Source: Actinoplanes missouriensis 431
GTDB lineage: Bacteria; Actinomycetota; Actinomycetes; Mycobacteriales; Micromonosporaceae
DNA length: 64,000 nucleotides
NCBI RefSeq assembly: GCF_000284295.1
Contig: NC_017093.1
Coordinates: forward strand, 5,580,001-5,644,000
Direction: 5' to 3'
Shown: positions 42,304 through 51,216 of the stretch, one piece after another
Numbering within the stretch: position 1 is the stretch's first letter
Layout: each line of letters begins with the position of its first letter
The notes under the pieces: generated by a model
What the model was told of the DNA's origin: nothing
Database searches by the model: none
The model's input: only the letters and a program-made list of their open reading frames with translations
Made by a program: the position numbers and the translations under genes

Positions 42304-43337
42304 CCACCGCCGTAATCGAGAAGCCGGCCACCCCGACCGGCAACCGCGTGGGGGTCCGCCCGCGCGCCGTCGTGGTCGGCGTGGTCGCCGTGCTGCTCAC
42401 CGCCGCGATCAGCGTGATCACGCTGGGCACCGGCGAGTTCCCGATCGCGCCCGCTGACGTGGTGAAAACCCTGTTCGGCCAGGGCACCGCCGCCCAGGAC
42501 TTCATCGTCAACGAGCTGCGCCTGCCCCGGCTGATCACCGCGATCCTGGTCGGCATGGCCCTCGCGGCCGGCGGCGCGGTCTTCCAGTCGCTGGTCCGCA
42601 ACCCGCTCGGCAGTCCGGACGTCCTCGGCGTCACGAACGGCGCGAGCACCGCCGCGCTGGTCGTGGTGATCCTCGGCGGCAGCAGCACCCAGCTGTCGCT
42701 CGCGGCGGTCGCCGGTGGTCTCGGCGCGGCCCTGCTCATCCAGCTGATCGGCGGCAAGCACGGCCTGCACGGCTTCCGGTTCATCCTGGTCGGCATCGGC
42801 CTGTCCGCCATCTTCACCGGCATCAGCGGATACCTGCTGACCCGTGGTGTGCAGATGGAGAACGCGCGCGCCCTGCTCTGGCTCACCGGCAGCCTGGACG
42901 GCCGGGACTGGGAGCAGGCCGGGCCGCTGCTCGGTGTGCTCGCCGTGACGCTGCCGATCCTGCTGCTGGCATGCGGTCCCGGCCTCAAGATCCTGGAGAT
43001 GGGCGACGACGCGGCAGCGGCTCTGGGCGTACCGGTGAAGGTTCTTCGTACGTCTGCTCTCTTCGTGGCCGCCCTGCTGGTGGCGTGTGCCGCGGCAGCG
43101 GCCGGACCCGTCGCCTTCGTCGCGCTCATCGCGCCGCACCTGGCGAAGAAACTCACCCGGGCGCCCGGGCCGAACCTGATCCCGTCCCTCGCCATGGGCG
43201 CGCTGCTGCTGGTCGGCGCGGACTGGCTCGCGCAGCACGCTCCCCGGGCGCTCCCGGTGGGCGTGGTGACCGGCATCGTCGGCGGCGCCTACCTCGTCTG
43301 GCTGCTCACCATGGAACGCCGAGCAGGCCGGATCTGA
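42300..43337 (+). CDS. Ferri-siderophore ABC importer permease (FecCD family)
   Basis: 345 residues; ATGA overlap with the upstream permease. RLPRLITAILVGMALAAGGAVFQSLVRNPLGSPDVLGVTNGAS and DDAAAALGVPVKVLRTSA are the conserved blocks; about nine helices. It forms the second half of the plus-strand channel. Both permeases are closer in type to FepD/FepG than to heme transporters. Confidence 0.95.
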   Translation: MTTAVIEKPATPTGNRVGVRPRAVVVGVVAVLLTAAISVITLGTGEFPIAPADVVKTLFGQGTAAQDFIVNELRLPRLITAILVGMALAAGGAVFQSLVRNPLGSPDVLGVTNGASTAALVVVILGGSSTQLSLAAVAGGLGAALLIQLIGGKHGLHGFRFILVGIGLSAIFTGISGYLLTRGVQMENARALLWLTGSLDGRDWEQAGPLLGVLAVTLPILLLACGPGLKILEMGDDAAAALGVPVKVLRTSALFVAALLVACAAAAAGPVAFVALIAPHLAKKLTRAPGPNLIPSLAMGALLLVGADWLAQHAPRALPVGVVTGIVGGAYLVWLLTMERRAGRI

Positions 43338-43365
43338 TCGACATGACGAACACAGGAGAGAAGAG

Positions 43366-44175
43366 ATGAGTCGCCTCAGCGGTACCGGAATGACTCTGGC
43401 CTACGACAAGCGAGTCATCGCCGAGCAGCTGAGCGTCGACATCCCGGACGACTCGTTCACCGTGATCATCGGCCCGAACGCGTGCGGCAAGTCCACGCTG
43501 CTGCGGGCCCTCGCGCGGCTGCTCAAGCCGGCCGCCGGGACCGTGCTGCTGGACGGGCAGGACCTGCAGTCCCAGCCCACCCGCCAGGTCGCCAAGACGC
43601 TCGGCCTGCTGCCGCAGTCGTCGACCGCGCCGGACGGCATCACCGTCTCCGAGCTGGTGGCCCGCGGCCGGTACCCGCACCAGAGCCTGCTGCGCCGCTG
43701 GTCGACCGCGGACGAGCAGGTGGTGACCGAGTCGATGACCGCGACCGGGGTCGCCGACCTGGCCGACCGCAACGTCGACGAGCTCTCCGGCGGCCAGCGC
43801 CAGCGGGTCTGGCTCGCCATGGCGCTCGCCCAGCAGACGCCGCTGCTGCTGCTCGACGAGCCGACCACGTACCTGGACATCGCGCACCAGATCGAGGTGC
43901 TCGACCTCTGCGCCGAGCTGCACGAGACCCAGGGCCGGACCCTGGTGGCGGTGCTGCACGACCTGAACCACGCCGCCCGGTACGCCACCCACCTGATCGC
44001 CATGCGGGGCGGCAAGGTCGCGAAGTCCGGCAGTCCCGCCGACGTGCTCACCGCGGATCTGGTCGAGGAGGTCTTCGGCCTGCCCTGCCGGGTGATCGAC
44101 GACCCGGAGACCGGCACCCCGCTGGTGGTCCCGGCCGCCCGTCGCCGGTTGGCCTCAACATCGGAATCTGTCTGA
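43366..44175 (+). CDS. Ferri-siderophore ABC importer ATPase (FecE/FepC type)
   Basis: 269 residues. Walker A GPNACGKST, with Ala replacing the usual Gly, Q-loop LPQSSTAPDGITV, signature LSGGQRQRVWLAMALAQQ, Walker B LLLLDEPTTYLDIAHQ and H-loop VLHDLNHAARYAT. AGGAGAGAAGAG precedes the ATG. It is similar to the minus-strand ATPase along its whole length, suggesting the two importers arose by duplication or paired acquisition. Confidence 0.95.
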   Translation: MSRLSGTGMTLAYDKRVIAEQLSVDIPDDSFTVIIGPNACGKSTLLRALARLLKPAAGTVLLDGQDLQSQPTRQVAKTLGLLPQSSTAPDGITVSELVARGRYPHQSLLRRWSTADEQVVTESMTATGVADLADRNVDELSGGQRQRVWLAMALAQQTPLLLLDEPTTYLDIAHQIEVLDLCAELHETQGRTLVAVLHDLNHAARYATHLIAMRGGKVAKSGSPADVLTADLVEEVFGLPCRVIDDPETGTPLVVPAARRRLASTSESV

Positions 44176-44182
44176 CGATAAG

Positions 44183-44196
44183 GGGGACATGTCCCC
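44183..44196. promoter_or_regulatory. Palindrome across the chemoreceptor start codon
   Basis: GGGGACATGTCCCC is a perfect 14-bp palindrome whose central ATG is the start codon of the chemoreceptor and whose left arm includes the AAGGGGG ribosome binding site. In the mRNA it could fold and hide the start; in DNA it could be an operator. Confidence 0.5.
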
Positions 44197-45772
44197 TGAT
44201 TCCGCCCTGGCCCGGTGGTTCACGAACCTCCGGGTCAGGACCAAGATTCTCGCCGCGGTGGTGCTGGTGGCGGTCATGATGACCGCGGCCACGTCGTTCG
44301 CGACCGTCCGGATGAGCGAGATGGACGACCGCATGAACGAGATGCGGAACATCCACGTGCAGAACCTCACGCTGCTCGGCCACATCCGTGGCGCGCAGTC
44401 CGACATCAACCACTACTCCACGTCGCTGGTCTCGGCCGGCACGTCGGCTGCCGACCGGGCCGCCGCCGGCAAGGGCCAGGCCGCGGCGGTGCAGGAGCTC
44501 GACGAGGCACTGGCCGAGTACACCGCGCAGCCCAAGACCACGGCGGCCGCCACCACGCTGACCGCGTTCACCGGCTACTGGGAGCAGTTCAACACGGCGA
44601 TGGCCGCGGCTCAGGCCGGCAAGGACTCCGGCATCGACTTCGACGAGGTCATCACCGGCATGTCGGCGTCGGTCGACGACCTGGTGATCGAGGAGGGCGC
44701 GAGCGCGGCGGAAGCGGCCGACAAGGCGCACTCCGCCTACCAGGCCGCCAACCGCGACGTGCTGCTCAGCCTCGCCGCCGCGCTGGTGCTCGGCATCGGC
44801 TTCGCGATGCTCGTCGCCCGCTCGATCACCCGCCGCCTGCAGCCCGTCGCCGAGGCGATGGAGGCGGTCGCGACCGGCGACCTGACCCGGACCATCCCGG
44901 CCACCGGCTCCGACGAGATCGGCGCGATGGCGCGCTCGGTCAACCGGGCCACCGAGAGCGTCCGGGAGACCGTCGGCGCGCTGGCGCACAGCGCCGAGAT
45001 GCTCGCCGCGAGCACGGGCGAGCTGAACCGGGTCAACGACCAGACCGTCGCCGGCTCGCAGTCGGTCTCCGAGCGGGCCGGTTCGGCGAACGCCTCGGCC
45101 GAGGAGGTCTCCCGCAACCTGCGGACCGTCGCGACCGGCGCCGACGAGATGGCGATGGCCATCCAGGAGATCGCGCAGAGCGCCGCGGCCAGCGCCGGGG
45201 TCACCCTCGAAGCGGTCTCCGTGGTCTCCGAGACCACCGAGACGGTGAGCAAGCTCGGCGCCAGCTCGCAGGAGATCGGCGCGGTGGTCAAGGTGATCAC
45301 CTCGATCGCCGAGCAGACCAACCTGCTGGCTCTGAACGCGACGATCGAGGCGGCCCGCGCCGGCGAGTCCGGCAAGGGCTTCGCCGTGGTGGCCGGGGAG
45401 GTCAAGGAGCTCGCCCAGGAGACCGCGAAGGCCACCGAGGACATCTCCCAGCGGGTCCAGGCGATCCAGGCCGACACCGAGAGCGCGGTCGCCGCGATCA
45501 CCCGGATCGGCGAGGTGATCGAGCGGATCAACCAGTTCCAGACCACCATCTCGGCCGCCGTCGAGGAACAGACCGCGACGACCGCGGAGATGAACCGCAA
45601 CGTGGCGACCGCCGCGGCCGGCAGCGCGGAGATCGCGTCGAACGTGAGCCACGTGTCGAGCGCGGCCGAGCAGAGCCGGGCCGCCGTGGCGTCGGGTCAG
45701 CAGGCGGCCGCGGAGCTGGCAGCTCTCGCCGGGGACCTGAACGATCTGGTGGGCCGGTTCCAGTACCGCTGA
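44189..45772 (+). CDS. Methyl-accepting chemotaxis protein
   Basis: 527 residues. Helix 1 at about 18-40 (ILAAVVLVAVMMTAATSFA), a four-helix-bundle-type sensor of about 145 residues, helix 2 at about 192-212, HAMP (RRLQPVAEAMEAVATGDLTR) and a full signalling domain with the tip ITSIAEQTNLLALNATIEAARAGESGKGFAVVAGEVKELA. It starts 13 bp after the siderophore ATPase with no terminator between, so it may be co-transcribed and iron-controlled. A terminator follows. Ligand unknown. Confidence 0.93.
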   Translation: MSPDSALARWFTNLRVRTKILAAVVLVAVMMTAATSFATVRMSEMDDRMNEMRNIHVQNLTLLGHIRGAQSDINHYSTSLVSAGTSAADRAAAGKGQAAAVQELDEALAEYTAQPKTTAAATTLTAFTGYWEQFNTAMAAAQAGKDSGIDFDEVITGMSASVDDLVIEEGASAAEAADKAHSAYQAANRDVLLSLAAALVLGIGFAMLVARSITRRLQPVAEAMEAVATGDLTRTIPATGSDEIGAMARSVNRATESVRETVGALAHSAEMLAASTGELNRVNDQTVAGSQSVSERAGSANASAEEVSRNLRTVATGADEMAMAIQEIAQSAAASAGVTLEAVSVVSETTETVSKLGASSQEIGAVVKVITSIAEQTNLLALNATIEAARAGESGKGFAVVAGEVKELAQETAKATEDISQRVQAIQADTESAVAAITRIGEVIERINQFQTTISAAVEEQTATTAEMNRNVATAAAGSAEIASNVSHVSSAAEQSRAAVASGQQAAAELAALAGDLNDLVGRFQYR

Positions 45773-45787
45773 CCGCCCTTCGTGGGG

Positions 45788-45813
45788 ATGCCCGGCCCTT
45801 CGGGGCCGGGCAT
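45788..45813 (+). terminator. Bidirectional terminator between chemoreceptor and lhgO
   Basis: An 11-bp perfect stem (ATGCCCGGCCC with its complement) capped by a UUCG tetraloop, followed on the plus strand by TTCTTTA. It lies 15 bp after the chemoreceptor stop, and on the minus strand just past the repeated tail of the convergent gene. Confidence 0.93.
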
Positions 45814-45820
45814 TTCTTTA

Positions 45821-45923
45821 CTCGACGACCTGTCCCACCCCGTGCTCATCTCCCTACTCGAAGATCTGTCCCACCACGTACTCATCTCCTACTCGAAGAT
45901 CTGTCCGACCACGTGCTCGGCGA
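45821..45923 (-). repeat. Three tandem copies of the lhgO 3' end
   Basis: The last 35 or so bases of the convergent oxidase gene, including its stop, occur three times head-to-tail (plus-strand copies start CTCGA at 45821, 45857 and 45892). Each carries the GACAGATCTTCGAGTAG-type ending; the outermost copy has drifted (GACAGGTCGTCGAGTAA). The extra copies lie between the real stop and the terminator. Confidence 0.85.
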
Positions 45924-47082
45924 TCGCCAGTGAGGACGTCGCCGCGGGTGACGGGGCATTGCGCACGGCCGTCACGGGACCCAGCCGGTGGATCCGGAAG
46001 TCGTCGACCAGGCTGCCGTCGCGGTCCAGCGCCTGCGCGCGCACCCCCGCCCCGGCACGCTCGACGTCGGCCGCGCCGATCTCCGGCACGTACCGCATCG
46101 CCTCGGCCATGTAACGCCGCTGGGACAGCGACCCGAGGACCTCCTTCACCCCGGTCCGCCAGTGCTGCCGCGCCATCCTCCACGTCCCCGGCCACGCCGC
46201 GATCCCGGCCAGATCAAAAACATTCACCTGGGTACGGCGGTAGCCCTCCTTCGCCGTGGCGAGCACCGCGTTCGGCCCCACCTCCACCACACCCGTCACG
46301 CGCCGGGTGAAATGCACCCCCAGGAACGGGTAGCGCGGATCCGGAACCGGATAGATCATGCCCCGCACCAGGTCCGCCTTGGCCGGCTTGACCCGCATGT
46401 ACTCCCCGCGGAACGGGATGATCCGCGGGCCGGGCGCGTCGCCGGCCAGCTTCGCCACCCTGTCCGACTGGATGCCGGCGCAGACGATCACCCGGTCGGC
46501 GAGCAGCCGCCGCTCCCCCGCGGCGATCTCGATGCGCGCCCCCTGCGGGGTGAGCCGGTCCACCGCGAAGCCGGTGCGCACCTCTCCCCCGGCCGCCCCG
46601 ATGTCCGCCGCGAACGCCCTGGCCACACCCGGGAAGTCGGTGATCGCCGTCTCCGGCGAATGCAGCGCGGCCAGACCGGCCGCATGCGGCTCGATCTCGC
46701 GGATCCCGGCCGGGTCGACCCGCCGCAGACCGGGTACGCCGTTCTCCCGCGCCCGCTTCTCCAGGTTGTCCAACCGGCCCAGCTCGTCCGCGCGCACCGC
46801 CACGACCAGCTTGCCGCACTCGTCGTACGCGATCCCCCGCTCCGCGCAGTACTCCCGCAGCAGCAGCCGGCCCCGGGTGCAGAGCTCCGCCTTCAGGCTG
46901 CCCGGCGTGTAGTAGATCCCGGCATGCACGACCCCCGAGTTGTGGCCGGTCTGATGCTGGGCGACCTCCGCCTCCTTCTCCAGGAGCACGACACGGGCGC
47001 CCGGCCGGCGCAGGGTGATCTCCCGCCCGATCGCCAGGCCGACGATGCCGGCCCCGATGATCGCGATGGTCTCGTCGGCCAC
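45889..47082 (-). CDS. lhgO: L-2-hydroxyglutarate oxidase
   Basis: 397 residues from a GTG preceded by GAGAGG; another GTG at 47109 is possible. The FAD dinucleotide fold is IAIIGAGIVGLAIGREI at the N-terminus. LLEKEAEVAQHQTGHNSGVVHAGIYYTPGSLKAELCTRG is the hallmark of the LhgO/L2HGDH family, and HFTRRVTGVVEVGPNAV and RAQALDRDGSLVDDF complete it. It oxidises L-2-hydroxyglutarate to 2-oxoglutarate, passing electrons to the quinone pool or oxygen. Confidence 0.95.
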   Translation of the reverse strand: MADETIAIIGAGIVGLAIGREITLRRPGARVVLLEKEAEVAQHQTGHNSGVVHAGIYYTPGSLKAELCTRGRLLLREYCAERGIAYDECGKLVVAVRADELGRLDNLEKRARENGVPGLRRVDPAGIREIEPHAAGLAALHSPETAITDFPGVARAFAADIGAAGGEVRTGFAVDRLTPQGARIEIAAGERRLLADRVIVCAGIQSDRVAKLAGDAPGPRIIPFRGEYMRVKPAKADLVRGMIYPVPDPRYPFLGVHFTRRVTGVVEVGPNAVLATAKEGYRRTQVNVFDLAGIAAWPGTWRMARQHWRTGVKEVLGSLSQRRYMAEAMRYVPEIGAADVERAGAGVRAQALDRDGSLVDDFRIHRLGPVTAVRNAPSPAATSSLAIAEHVVGQIFE

Positions 47083-47433
47083 GTGTGTTGCCTCTCTGCT
47101 GCTGCCCACCGGAAGCGATGGCGAAAGTTGTGACAGAGGTATAGAACCGCAACGCCTCCGCCCCGTGGTCCTCGGAGGGGCGGAGCGGGCCCGGAACCCG
47201 CCGAACGGCCGGTGCCCGCCCCACCCGGATGTCCCGGTCGTGACAGCGATCCGGCCGGGGCCCGGGTCCGGTCGGGAGCCGGCGCTCAGCCGTCAGGTGG
47301 TGCCGGTCCGCACCCGGTCGAGAGCCGGCGGGTGGCCGGATCGCGGGGCGGGCGTGACGCCGACCCAGCCGGAGGGGTGCTCCAAACGCAGGGCTGTCGG
47401 CAAGCGATGGGCCATGTCGGCGGCCACGTTGCC

Positions 47434-47524
47434 GGGCGTCGCCGCCGGGCGTCGCCGCCGGGCGTCGCCGCCGGGCGTCGCTGCCGGGCGTCGCTGCCGG
47501 GCGTCGCTGCCGGGCGTCGTCGCC
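47434..47524. repeat. 13-bp tandem repeat, seven copies
   Basis: Unit GGGCGTCGCCGCC, changing to GGGCGTCGCTGCC in the fourth to sixth copies and GGGCGTCGTCGCC in the seventh. The graded change suggests stepwise slippage expansion. Not a multiple of three, so not a coding repeat. Confidence 0.88.
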
Positions 47525-47736
47525 GCGGCGCCGATCGCGGCGGCGGCGAGCATGCCCAGCCCACGGTCCACAGTGATCCGATCACGCGCCCCGGTCCGGA
47601 AGCCCGCGCCGGCCATAGGCGCGAGCGGGCAACGCGGCAATTGTTGACGATGCTGCTTGAAGAGCCCTCTCGCACTGACGCGACCCGTCGGCGTTCCGCT
47701 CACCCCGCGGAGGGCAGGCAGCGCCCGCAGCCGAGC

Positions 47737-47853
47737 GAGCCGTAGCCCAGGCATGCCCGACGCGGCGATAACCTGCCCCACCTACGGCTCGCATGCGCCA
47801 GCCGTAGCCCGGACCGGTAACAACGCGCCGAGGACCTGCGCCGACTACGGCTC
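47737..47853. repeat. Two GAGCCGTAG palindromes
   Basis: Element 1: GAGCCGTAG (47737-47745) to CTACGGCTC (47782-47790). Element 2: AGCCGTAG (47800-47807) to CTACGGCTC (47845-47853). Both are 54 bp long, ten bases apart, with interiors that differ, so the ends and spacing are what is conserved. Confidence 0.8.
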
Positions 47854-47903
47854 GGCACCGCCAGCCTCAGTTGATCTCCATCTCGGGCGGTGAACGACCG
47901 CGC

Positions 47904-48032
47904 GGCTCACGGTGGGCTCGTGCGCGGGTAGCGGCTCACTGTGGGCTCGTGCGCGGGTAGCGGCTCACGGGCGGGTCCACGATCATGTCGCGGGCCCGGG
48001 CCTCGCGCGGGGGTGGCGGCTCACGGTGCGGG
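47904..48032 (+). repeat. 29-bp tandem repeats of composite module B
   Basis: Units start at 47904 and 47933 (GGCTCACGGTGGGCTCGTGC...), with a diverged longer unit at 47962 and a partial one at 48018. Same unit and order as in module A at 21262-21368, in the opposite orientation. Confidence 0.8.
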
Positions 48033-48043
48033 GGCGGCGCACC

Positions 48044-48129
48044 GATGTTCATGCCGGCCGCGATGGGGTCGCACGGAAACGGTTCGTGTGCTTCCATCCC
48101 TGCCCTGCCGTTGATGGATCGCCACGCAA
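48044..48129 (+). repeat. Conserved core of composite module B
   Basis: High identity to the minus strand of 21172-21261, with the block GGTCGCACGGAAACGGTTCG unchanged. Differences are scattered single bases, several of which would be third-codon changes in the frame reading RKRFVCFHP, but no start or stop supports a gene in both copies. Confidence 0.8.
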
Positions 48130-48318
<189 letters not shown>

Positions 48319-48659
48319 GTGGTGCCACGGCGTCTCGGGCCGGGCCACACGACTGCGGCGTGGCCGGTCGATGTAACGGTCCAGGCGCTCCGCCCGGGTG
48401 GGCGAAGCAGCACGTCACCGAGATGATCAACCTGAGCTGAGTGGCATTGACCGTCGCTCGGGCGCGGTGAAACGCCCACGGACCTGCGTGGGCTACGGCT
48501 CAGGCTTGGGGCTCGCCCTCTCGGGCGGCGACCTGGGGTGAGCGGGACGGGTGGCCGGGGCCGGCGGCGGGATGCGCCGGCGGAAGGGGCGTCAGGGGTG
48601 GCGTGTCAGGGGACCGGTCGGCCGTGGGGGGAACGGCGCGCGGCGTACCCGGAAAGGCC

Positions 48660-50066
48660 TCACGCAGGGGTCCCGGGAAGGCGGATCGTCAGGATCGTCC
48701 CGGTGGGGCTGTTGGGGAGGGCCTGCACTGTGCCGCCGTGATTTGTGGCGGTTTGGGCCACTATCGCCAAGCCCAGGCCCGAGCCTGGCATGGCGCGGGC
48801 GGCGGCTGATCGATAGAAGCGGTCGAAGACGTGGGGGCGGTCCTCGTCGGCTATGCCGGGGCCGGTGTCGGTGACCGTGAGCAGGCAGGCGCCGGGGCCG
48901 TCGGGGATGAGGCGGACCTGGACCTTGCCCGCGGGTGGGCTCCATTTCGCGGCGTTGTCGAGGACGTTGACGACCATGCGCTCCAGCTCGCCGGGGCGAC
49001 CGAGGACGGTTGCCGGGGTGAGGGCGGTGTCGAAGGTCAGGGCGGGGGCGCGCAGCTGGACGCGGCTGACCGCGGCGGTGACCACCTCGGCCAGGTCCAG
49101 CGGCTCGACGGCCTCGCGGCTGGCCTCCTCGCGGGAGAGCTCGACCAGCTCGGTGGTGAGCGTGGCCAGCTCGCGGACCTGGGCGTCCAGATCCTCGAGG
49201 AGGCTGGTGCGGTCCTCGGTGGTGAGGCGGTGGGCCAGCTCGGGGTTGCGCTCCACGGTGAGCAGGAGCTCGACGTTCGTCCGGATGCTGGTCAGCGGGG
49301 TGCGCAGCTCGTGGCCGGCGTCCTCGACCAGGGCTCGCTGGGCGCGGCGGGACGCGTCGAGCGTGGAGAGCATCGTGTTGACCGAGCGGCCGAGGCGGGC
49401 TATCTCGTCGTTGCCGGCCACCTCGATCGGGCGGGCCTGTGCCCACCGGGAAAGGTCCATCGTGACGGCGACGTCCTCGACGGCACCGGTGAGACGGTCG
49501 ACCGGGGCCAGGCCGGCGCGCGAGACGGTGCGGCCGAGCAGGGCGGCGCCACCGATGCCGGCCGCGCAGCCCACCGCGAGGAGCAGGGCGAACGTCATCA
49601 GGACGCGGTCGTCGGGGCGCCTGTCGAGGGCCACCTGGACCGCTCCGCCGCCGGGCAGCGGCTTGGTGAACATGAGGTACTCCCCGGGGCCGAGGGTCAC
49701 CTCCTCCCGGACCGGCTCGCTGCTGCCGGCGGCGACCGCGACGGCCGCGTCGGTGACCGGCAGCGGGGTGGCGGTGCCGCCGACGACCGTGCCGGACGCG
49801 TCGATGATCTGCCAGCAGGGGCCGATCTCCTTGCCGTGCCGGTAACCCGAGGCCTCCCGCTTGCCCTCCATCGCCAGCCAGTACGCCGGGTTCGCCGCGA
49901 TCGTGCTCGCGTCCGACGCCAGCTCGGCGGCGACCTTGTCCTGCTGGATCTCCCGCACGGTGAACCAGGCGCCGGCCGAGACGACCAGGACGGCGGCGGC
50001 CACCGCGCCGGCCACCAGCAGGGCGAGCCGGGCGTGCAGGGTGCGCTCACGCCACCAGAGGGTCAC
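48660..50066 (-). CDS. OmpR-type partner sensor histidine kinase
   Basis: 468 residues from a GTG overlapping the regulator stop. Helix 1 (LALLVAGAVAAAVLVVSAGAW), an external sensor of about 140 residues, helix 2 near 185-205 and HAMP come first. The HisKA box ALVEDAGHELRTPLTSI has His at about 252. N-box VLDNAAKWSPPAG, G1 TDTGPGIADEDR, F-box FDRFYRS and G2 GSGLGLAIV complete the ATPase domain. Last gene of the ferric-reductase operon; the sensor domain has one cysteine (EIGPCWQI), possibly relevant to redox sensing. Confidence 0.94.
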   Translation of the reverse strand: MTLWWRERTLHARLALLVAGAVAAAVLVVSAGAWFTVREIQQDKVAAELASDASTIAANPAYWLAMEGKREASGYRHGKEIGPCWQIIDASGTVVGGTATPLPVTDAAVAVAAGSSEPVREEVTLGPGEYLMFTKPLPGGGAVQVALDRRPDDRVLMTFALLLAVGCAAGIGGAALLGRTVSRAGLAPVDRLTGAVEDVAVTMDLSRWAQARPIEVAGNDEIARLGRSVNTMLSTLDASRRAQRALVEDAGHELRTPLTSIRTNVELLLTVERNPELAHRLTTEDRTSLLEDLDAQVRELATLTTELVELSREEASREAVEPLDLAEVVTAAVSRVQLRAPALTFDTALTPATVLGRPGELERMVVNVLDNAAKWSPPAGKVQVRLIPDGPGACLLTVTDTGPGIADEDRPHVFDRFYRSAAARAMPGSGLGLAIVAQTATNHGGTVQALPNSPTGTILTIRLPGTPA

Positions 50067-50761
50067 AGGGGCTCCTCCCTCAGCACGAAACCCACGCCCC
50101 GGACCGTGTGCAGCAGCCGGGTCTCGCCGTCGGCCTCCAGCTTGCGGCGCAGATAGCCCAGGTAGACATGCAGGCTGTTGGACTGCTCGCCGAAGTCGTA
50201 ACCCCAGACCTGCTCGAAGAGCGCGGCCCGGGACAGCACCTGCCGGGGATGACGGAGGAACGCCTCCAGGATGGTGAACTCGGTGCGGGTCAGGCGCAGC
50301 GCGCGGGCACCGCGCCACACCTCGCGGGTGCGCGGGTCGAGCCGGATGTCGGCGAAGGCGAGCAGATCGTCCGGCTCGGCGGCCGCGGCCGGGGCGGTCA
50401 GCGCGGACCGGCGCAGCAGCGCTCGGATGCGGGCGAGCAACTCCTGCAGGGCGAACGGTTTCACCAGGTAGTCGTCGGCGCCCGCGTCGAGGCCGGCCAC
50501 CCGGTCACCGACCGTGTCGCGGGCGGTGAGCATGAGGACCGGCAGCACCACCCCGTCGGCGCGCATCCGCCGGCACGCCTCCAAGCCGTCCATGCCCGGC
50601 ATGTTCACGTCGAGGATCACCGCGTCGGGCTCGCCGGCACGGACCGCGTCGAGCGCGGCATGGCCGTCACCGGCGCTCTCCACCTGGTAACCCTCGAAGC
50701 GCAGGGTCCGCGCCAGCGAGTCACGCACCGCCGCATCGTCCTCGACCACCAGGATCCGCAT
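50063..50761 (-). CDS. OmpR/PhoB-family response regulator
   Basis: 232 residues from the ATG that follows GGAGGG. The receiver domain has E-D-D at 7-9 and Asp51 in AVILDVNMPG; the winged-helix DNA-binding domain covers about 135-230 (LRLTRTEFTILEAFLRHPRQVLSRAALFEQVWGYDF, VYLGYLRRKLE). The kinase gene overlaps its stop. Direct CCTAAG repeats upstream of the operon are candidate sites for it. Confidence 0.95.
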   Translation of the reverse strand: MRILVVEDDAAVRDSLARTLRFEGYQVESAGDGHAALDAVRAGEPDAVILDVNMPGMDGLEACRRMRADGVVLPVLMLTARDTVGDRVAGLDAGADDYLVKPFALQELLARIRALLRRSALTAPAAAAEPDDLLAFADIRLDPRTREVWRGARALRLTRTEFTILEAFLRHPRQVLSRAALFEQVWGYDFGEQSNSLHVYLGYLRRKLEADGETRLLHTVRGVGFVLREEPL

Positions 50762-50794
50762 GCCCTCCACCCTGCCAGCCGGGTACGACAGTTC

Positions 50795-51196
50795 TCACAG
50801 CTGGGCCGCGTCGAGCGCGGATTGCAGCGACTCCTTGTATCCGCCGCTGGTGAACGTGGCGCCGGAGACGGAGTCGATGTCGGCGCTCTGCGCGTCCAGG
50901 GTCTCCTGCACGAGCACCGGGATGGCCCGGGCGCTGATCTCGTCGTGCCGGGAGCTGCCGCTCGGGTGGACCGGCACCGTGACCGCGGTGATCTTCCCGT
51001 CGGTGACCGTGATGGTCACCTGGACGTCGCCCTCCTGCGTCTGCACGACGTCGCCGGCGTAGGTGTCCCCGGCCGGCGCCGCCGTCCCGACGGCCACCAC
51101 CTCGGGGGTGATGGACGCGCCGGTGCTGGTCCGATAGCTGAACAGCAGCACGAGAGCCGCCACGGTCGACAGAAGCCACAGAGTGATACGTCGCAT
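50795..51196 (-). CDS. FMN-binding domain protein, membrane anchored
   Basis: 133 residues with one N-terminal helix (ITLWLLSTVAALVLLFSYRT). An FMN-binding domain follows; its last block SVSGATFTSGGYKESLQSAL matches the S-G-A-T motif where FMN is attached to Thr through a phosphoester in NqrC/RnfG-like proteins, by an ApbE flavin transferase. No apbE gene is in the window. It starts 20 bp after the reductase, probably passing or receiving electrons from it. Confidence 0.92.
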   Translation of the reverse strand: MRRITLWLLSTVAALVLLFSYRTSTGASITPEVVAVGTAAPAGDTYAGDVVQTQEGDVQVTITVTDGKITAVTVPVHPSGSSRHDEISARAIPVLVQETLDAQSADIDSVSGATFTSGGYKESLQSALDAAQL

Positions 51197-51216
51197 TTTT
51201 CCTCGAATTCCCTGTT

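Noticed and set aside
47293..47781. 162-codon open frame on the minus strand
   Set aside because: Most of it translates 13-bp repeats and palindromes into Arg/Ala/Pro runs; no ribosome binding site or family motif.
48424..48447. GATCAACCTGAGCTGAGTGGCAT motif (also near 21367) as an attachment site
   Set aside because: It resembles the 21.4-kb copy, but no integrase, tRNA or flanking duplication supports an att site; kept only as part of the repeat module.
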